Positions 60,513-64,000 of a stretch of 64,000 nucleotides of DNA are shown here, piece by piece (within the stretch, counting starts at the first letter, position 1; the number at the start of each line of letters is the position of its first letter). Location: assembly GCF_016865235.1 (NCBI RefSeq), contig NZ_CP064030.1, positions 1,364,001-1,428,000 on the forward strand, written 5' to 3'. The position numbers and the translations under genes were made by a program. Source of the stretch: Dyella caseinilytica (GTDB lineage: Bacteria; Pseudomonadota; Gammaproteobacteria; Xanthomonadales; Rhodanobacteraceae). The notes beneath the pieces are model-generated. The model had not been told where the DNA came from, did no database searches, and saw only the letters and a list, made by a program, of their open reading frames with translations.

Positions 60513-60720
60513 TACTTTTTTCCCCTTCTGGTTGACGCTGACTCTTCGTTCCGTAGGCCACGCTGCTTTTGGCAATGTGGCGACCCGACAGTGTGGGGAT
60601 GTCTGGCCGGAACGCTCCCTAGCTTGTCACGTTAAACCGTGATGGTTTTAACGCGCATAGGCATAAAGTCATGACGAAGGGGAGTTTGACGTTTGGACGG
60701 CTAATTCTTGATACCAATTC

Positions 60721-60741
60721 TTCATTAAAATGCTTAATGAA
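60721..60741. promoter_or_regulatory. Small AT-rich inverted repeat
   Basis: TTCATTAA-AATGC-TTAATGAA is a perfect 8-bp dyad between the response regulator stop and the receptor start, both on the minus strand. It may be a weak terminator of the regulator gene or an operator for the receptor. Confidence 0.3.
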
Positions 60742-60771
60742 GCTTGCTTTTGACTGACGTTGACGCAGCTT

Positions 60772-61440
60772 TCACGCTGGACGCACGCCCATATCGGGTT
60801 CGCCAAGATCGAGCGAACGCAGCAGTACTCCGGCTTGTGTGCGATTGCGCACGCCAAGCTTTTCAAAGATTGCCGTGGCGTGTGCCTTTACGGTGCGTTC
60901 CTGGATACCGAGTCGGTCGGCAATCTGCTTGTTGAGCAAACCCTCGGCCAGCAGATTCAACACGCGGTATTGTTGTTCGGTCAGCCGCGCGAGACGTGCG
61001 GCGAGGTCGGCATCAGCAGGATTGCTTGGCAGTGCCGCTACAGCACGTGCCAAGTCTGGCGGCAACCAATTACCGCAATTGAGCACGGTGGCGACCGCTT
61101 CGCTGATCTGCCCAGGGTCGGCGCTTTTGGGAATGAAGCCTGCGGCGCCGTGATCCAACACGCGCCGCACTACCAGCGGTTCGTCATGCGCGGAGACCAC
61201 CAACACGGCAACGGCCGGATATTGGCCGCGCATGGCGGCGAGTCCAGACAGACCCTGGCTTCCCGGCATGTGCAGGTCCAGCAGTACGAGGTCGACATCG
61301 GGGTCGTTGGACAGTGCATCGAGCACACCAGGCAGGTCGCTTGCTTCCAGCACGCTGCAGTCATCCAGATGCTCGCTCGCGGCCTGTCTCAGTGCGGCGC
61401 GGAAGAGGGGATGGTCGTCGGCGATCAGCAGGCGTGGCAT
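60772..61440 (-). CDS. LuxR-family response regulator (CrbR/ErdR-like)
   Basis: This 222-residue regulator has a receiver domain with the acidic pair Asp8-Asp9, phospho-Asp55 in LVLLDLHMPG and the conserved Lys in GAAGFIPKSADP. The C-terminal LuxR (NarL/FixJ) helix-turn-helix has LTEQQYRVLNLLAEGLLNKQIADRLGIQERTVKAHATAIFEKL. CrbR/ErdR regulators have this layout and pair with transporter-fused kinases such as the one at 45582-48905, which lies about 12 kb away here. It diverges from the oligomer hydrolase gene with a GTAC-N4-GTAC dyad between them. The pairing is inference from architecture and shared sites. Confidence 0.88.
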   Translation of the reverse strand: MPRLLIADDHPLFRAALRQAASEHLDDCSVLEASDLPGVLDALSNDPDVDLVLLDLHMPGSQGLSGLAAMRGQYPAVAVLVVSAHDEPLVVRRVLDHGAAGFIPKSADPGQISEAVATVLNCGNWLPPDLARAVAALPSNPADADLAARLARLTEQQYRVLNLLAEGLLNKQIADRLGIQERTVKAHATAIFEKLGVRNRTQAGVLLRSLDLGEPDMGVRPA

Positions 61441-61509
61441 GACGCGAACCTTAGCCTGGGGCGGCCGTGACGTCGAGGTGAAATGCGGACAGCGTCGTGA
61501 TACTCATGT

Positions 61510-61558
61510 TGTACTTTCGTACGATAGCCGCACGCACCGGACTTGCTATGGTGGCCTG
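61510..61558 (+). promoter_or_regulatory. GTAC-N4-GTAC activator site and promoter of the oligomer hydrolase
   Basis: The dyad core GTAC-TTTC-GTAC (61511-61522) is the reverse of the one at 42082-42093. A candidate -10 TATGGT (61547-61552) with an upstream TGC begins 24 bp after the core, so the dyad centre is near -42. Transcription would start at about the ATG, which suggests a leaderless message. The dyad is also 70-80 bp upstream of the divergent response regulator gene. Confidence 0.58.
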
Positions 61559-63388
61559 ATGAATATCCGCACAAGTCTGGTTGGTATCGCCATGCTGGCG
61601 CTGGTCGCCGGCGTAGTGCAGGCGTCTTCGACGGAGCCTTCGATGCAAGGGATCGAATTTGTGCAGGGTGAGGTCAGTGTTACCACGCACCGTGATCATG
61701 ATGACCTGCTCAGCGCCGGGCTTGGCCTGGCCGGGCTGAAAGGCGCGCTATCGCCGTTTGCCGACCCGCAGCATCCCACCGTGGATGAATTGCGCAGGCG
61801 CGCGATCCAGACCAGCTGGAAAGGTATTGCCGATCTTGGTCCATTGGGTGGTTACGGCACGGTCTACGGCGCGGTGCCGGATGTGCCCGGGCGCGAGTAT
61901 CAGGCTTTCGCGCACATTCCTGGCGCGCACGCGCCGCACCGTGTGCTGGTGCAAGTACCGGACAACTTCGACAAGGCACATCGCTGTCTGGTGGTGACAG
62001 CTTCATCCGGTTCGCGTGGCATTTATGGTGCTATCGCGCTGGCTGGTGCCTGGGGACTGCCGCGTGGCTGTGCGGTGGCCTACACCGATAAAGGCACTGG
62101 TTCCGGTTACTTTGATTTCTCCGACAACAGCGGTGTGGCGCTCGACGGTGAGCGTGCAAAGCGCGGTACGGCAATGCTGGAATTCGAGCCGTCCGCGACG
62201 ACGGGTGAGGGCATTGCGATCAAGCACGCGCATTCGGGGGACAACCCGGAAGCCGACTGGGGCCGGCATGTATTGCAGGCGGCACAGTTCGGTCTGGCTA
62301 TGCTGGATCGTGCTTTCCCCGACCAGGCCCCGTTCACGCCGCAGAACACGAAGATCATTGCGACCGGCCTGTCGAACGGTGGTGGTGCTGTCTTGCAGGC
62401 TGCCGGATTGGATGACCAGCACATGCTTGCTGGTGTGATCGCGCTGGAGCCGAACATCCACACACCTGGCCACGGACGCGCGCTGTACGACTACATGAGC
62501 GAAGCAGCCATATGGCTGCCTTGTGCGCTGGTCGACGAGCGCTTTGCAACGACACCTTTTGCACGTGACGCACACAGTGCGCAACACGCGGCATGGGTGA
62601 CTCGCTGTGCGAGCCTGCATGCGCAAGGTTTGCTCAAGACGACATCGCTCGATGCACAGGCCAAGGAAGCCTACGAACATCTGCGCGGCACCGGGTGGAC
62701 TGATCAGGCGATGGCCACCGCGGCATCGTCGACGGCACTCGATCTTTGGCGCGTGATCGGTGCGGCCTATGCATCGGCCTATCTGCGACGCGGCGCCGAC
62801 AACATGCCTTGCGGCTATCGCTACGGAGCGCTTGTGGACGGAAAGCCCGGTGTGGCTGATGACGCGACACGTGCCAGTTGGTGGGCCGACGCATCGGGTA
62901 TTCCGCCCGGCAACGGTGTGGGATTGTTCGGCGGTACCGATGACAGTGCCGATCCGCAGCTTGCGGGTATCACGTGTCTGCGCCGTCTCTGGACGGGCGA
63001 CGACGCCGATGCACGCGCCTTGCATGCTTCGGTGCAGGCACTGGCTGCGCATCTTCCGCGCCAGGATTTGCCATTGTGGGTACTGCAGGGGGCCGATGAC
63101 GGCCTGCTGCCGACGGCATTCACTTCGGAGCCGTATGTCACGTGGCTGCTCGCCGAAGGCCGTCAGCCGCTGTACTGGAAAGTGCCGCATGCGCAGCACT
63201 TCGATGCCTTCCTCGCCTTACCTGGTTTCGGTGACAAACATCTGCCGCTGTTGCCTTACGGCTATGCGGCATTGAATCGACTTTGGGCGCACCTCTACCA
63301 GGGACAGCCCTGGCCAAATCGGTTGCCGACTCCCGCGGGCACCCCTCGCGGGGCCGGCGCTTTGCAGCCAGCGATGCTGGGTCTGTAG
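61559..63388 (+). CDS. 3-hydroxybutyrate oligomer hydrolase
   Basis: This 609-residue protein has a short signal sequence (GIAMLALVAGVVQASS) and the features of the 3HB-oligomer hydrolase family: DDLLSAGLGLAGL, GGYGTVYGAVPDVPGREYQAF, VVTASSGSRGIYGAI and the nucleophile motif IATGLSNGGGAVLQA with candidate Ser272. The C-terminal WVLQGADDGLLPTAFTSEPY and VPHAQHFDAFLALPGF supply a candidate Asp and His. It cleaves 3-hydroxybutyrate oligomers released by PHA depolymerases to monomers, in the periplasm or outside. The ATG at 61559 is chosen because the longer frame overlaps the divergent regulator gene and the promoter. Confidence 0.86.
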   Translation: MNIRTSLVGIAMLALVAGVVQASSTEPSMQGIEFVQGEVSVTTHRDHDDLLSAGLGLAGLKGALSPFADPQHPTVDELRRRAIQTSWKGIADLGPLGGYGTVYGAVPDVPGREYQAFAHIPGAHAPHRVLVQVPDNFDKAHRCLVVTASSGSRGIYGAIALAGAWGLPRGCAVAYTDKGTGSGYFDFSDNSGVALDGERAKRGTAMLEFEPSATTGEGIAIKHAHSGDNPEADWGRHVLQAAQFGLAMLDRAFPDQAPFTPQNTKIIATGLSNGGGAVLQAAGLDDQHMLAGVIALEPNIHTPGHGRALYDYMSEAAIWLPCALVDERFATTPFARDAHSAQHAAWVTRCASLHAQGLLKTTSLDAQAKEAYEHLRGTGWTDQAMATAASSTALDLWRVIGAAYASAYLRRGADNMPCGYRYGALVDGKPGVADDATRASWWADASGIPPGNGVGLFGGTDDSADPQLAGITCLRRLWTGDDADARALHASVQALAAHLPRQDLPLWVLQGADDGLLPTAFTSEPYVTWLLAEGRQPLYWKVPHAQHFDAFLALPGFGDKHLPLLPYGYAALNRLWAHLYQGQPWPNRLPTPAGTPRGAGALQPAMLGL

Positions 63389-63520
63389 CTCATGCGGATG
63401 GGGCGTTGGCGCTTGCCCCGATCTAGAAAAGCATCCCAACCGGAACATTCTGGCGGTATTCTTGTCGGTTAGACGCCCGGCTCCCCCGGGTGCCCCGTTC
63501 AGTACAGATAAGGAATACCG

Positions 63521-64000
63521 ATGGCCATCAACGTTACGATCACCACCAACCGCGGTCCCATCCATCTGCGCCTGCACGATGACAAGACGCCGGTAACGGT
63601 GGCCAGCTTCGTCAATCTGGCGCGTCGCGGTTATTACGATGGCCTGTCGTTTCATCGCGTGATCGCGGACTTCATGGTCCAGGGCGGCTGCCCCGAAGGT
63701 AGCGGCCGCGGTGGCCCGGGCTACCGTTTCGAAGACGAGTTCGACGCCTCGCTGCGCCATGACAAGCCGGGCATTCTGTCGATGGCCAATGCCGGTCCGC
63801 GCACCAACGGCAGCCAGTTCTTCATCACCCATGGTCCGACCCCGTGGCTGGACGGCAAGCACAGCGTGTTCGGCGAAGTGCTCAGCGCCGATGACCAGAA
63901 AGTCGTCGACGCCATCGCGCAGGGCGACAAGATCGAAAAGGTCACGGTGGAAGGCGACGTGGACGCGCTGCTGGCTGCCCAGAGCGAGCGCGTGCAGGAA
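63521..64000 (+). CDS. ppiB: Cyclophilin-type peptidyl-prolyl isomerase, 5' part
   Basis: The open frame runs off the right edge; 160 residues are present. They include the cyclophilin core: TVASFVNLARRGYYDGLSFHRVI with the catalytic Arg region, FMVQGGCPEGSGRGGPGYRFEDE, SMANAGPRTNGSQFFITHG and WLDGKHSVFGEV. No signal peptide is present, so it is the cytoplasmic PpiB type. AAGGAATA precedes the ATG. Only the last few residues are expected to be missing. Confidence 0.93.
   Translation, partial: MAINVTITTNRGPIHLRLHDDKTPVTVASFVNLARRGYYDGLSFHRVIADFMVQGGCPEGSGRGGPGYRFEDEFDASLRHDKPGILSMANAGPRTNGSQFFITHGPTPWLDGKHSVFGEVLSADDQKVVDAIAQGDKIEKVTVEGDVDALLAAQSERVQE

Noticed and set aside
62003..63199. 398-codon minus-strand frame under the oligomer hydrolase
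   Set aside because: Antisense shadow; composition rich in Arg/His/Cys and no motif.

Overview
The window looks like a chromosomal segment of a gammaproteobacterium of the order Xanthomonadales, most likely family Rhodanobacteraceae (Dyella/Luteibacter/Rhodanobacter-like). The reasons are the high GC content, four large TonB-dependent receptors, the CTCTCCCC and ATTCCGGC hairpin repeats between genes, and a long palindromic repeat of a type I recall from that order. This placement is inference from gene content. I see no rRNA, tRNA or CRISPR array.

Layout. 0-5.4 kb: a cut SDR gene facing an AraC regulator, a membrane acyltransferase, and an HxlR regulator facing an SDR and an old-yellow-enzyme reductase, which looks like an electrophile/quinone stress module. 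5.5-9.6 kb: a secreted CocE-type hydrolase and a PadR-controlled operon. 9.7-14.3 kb: a DUF1800/DUF1501/DUF1800 set. 14.4-15.2 kb: a palindromic repeat and a methyltransferase.

15.3-37.5 kb is a glycan and (amino)sugar utilisation locus. It holds a DeoR-type repressor, an amidohydrolase, a class I ketose-bisphosphate aldolase, an AgaS-like isomerase, two PfkB kinases, two TonB-dependent receptors, four exported carbohydrate-active enzymes (GH36-like, GH79, a beta-helix enzyme, GH35) and an OprB-like porin. TTCGAA motifs cluster in the divergent promoter and recur before the second receptor.

37.7-40.4 kb: typA/bipA and a ~650-bp imperfect palindrome. 40.4-48.9 kb plus 60.8-63.4 kb: what I read as one poly-3-hydroxybutyrate (PHB) scavenging regulon. 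It comprises a GntP permease, a TonB-dependent receptor, a PHA depolymerase, a CrbS-like transporter-fused hybrid histidine kinase, a CrbR-like LuxR-type response regulator and a 3-hydroxybutyrate oligomer hydrolase. The receptor and the hydrolase carry the same GTAC-N4-GTAC palindrome at the same distance from a candidate -10 element.

48.9-57.4 kb is a visibly AT-richer island lying between that kinase and its presumed regulator. It contains an orphan IS630-type helix-turn-helix gene, two FtsX/MacB-type permeases without an ATPase, and a four-gene set that looks like an undescribed RiPP (modified peptide) system: a 101-residue precursor-like protein with a Cys/His-rich tail, an HExxH-type putative peptide-modifying enzyme, an unrecognised protein that may be ATP-grasp-like, and a SAM methyltransferase. 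A further TonB-dependent receptor follows. The window ends inside a cyclophilin gene.
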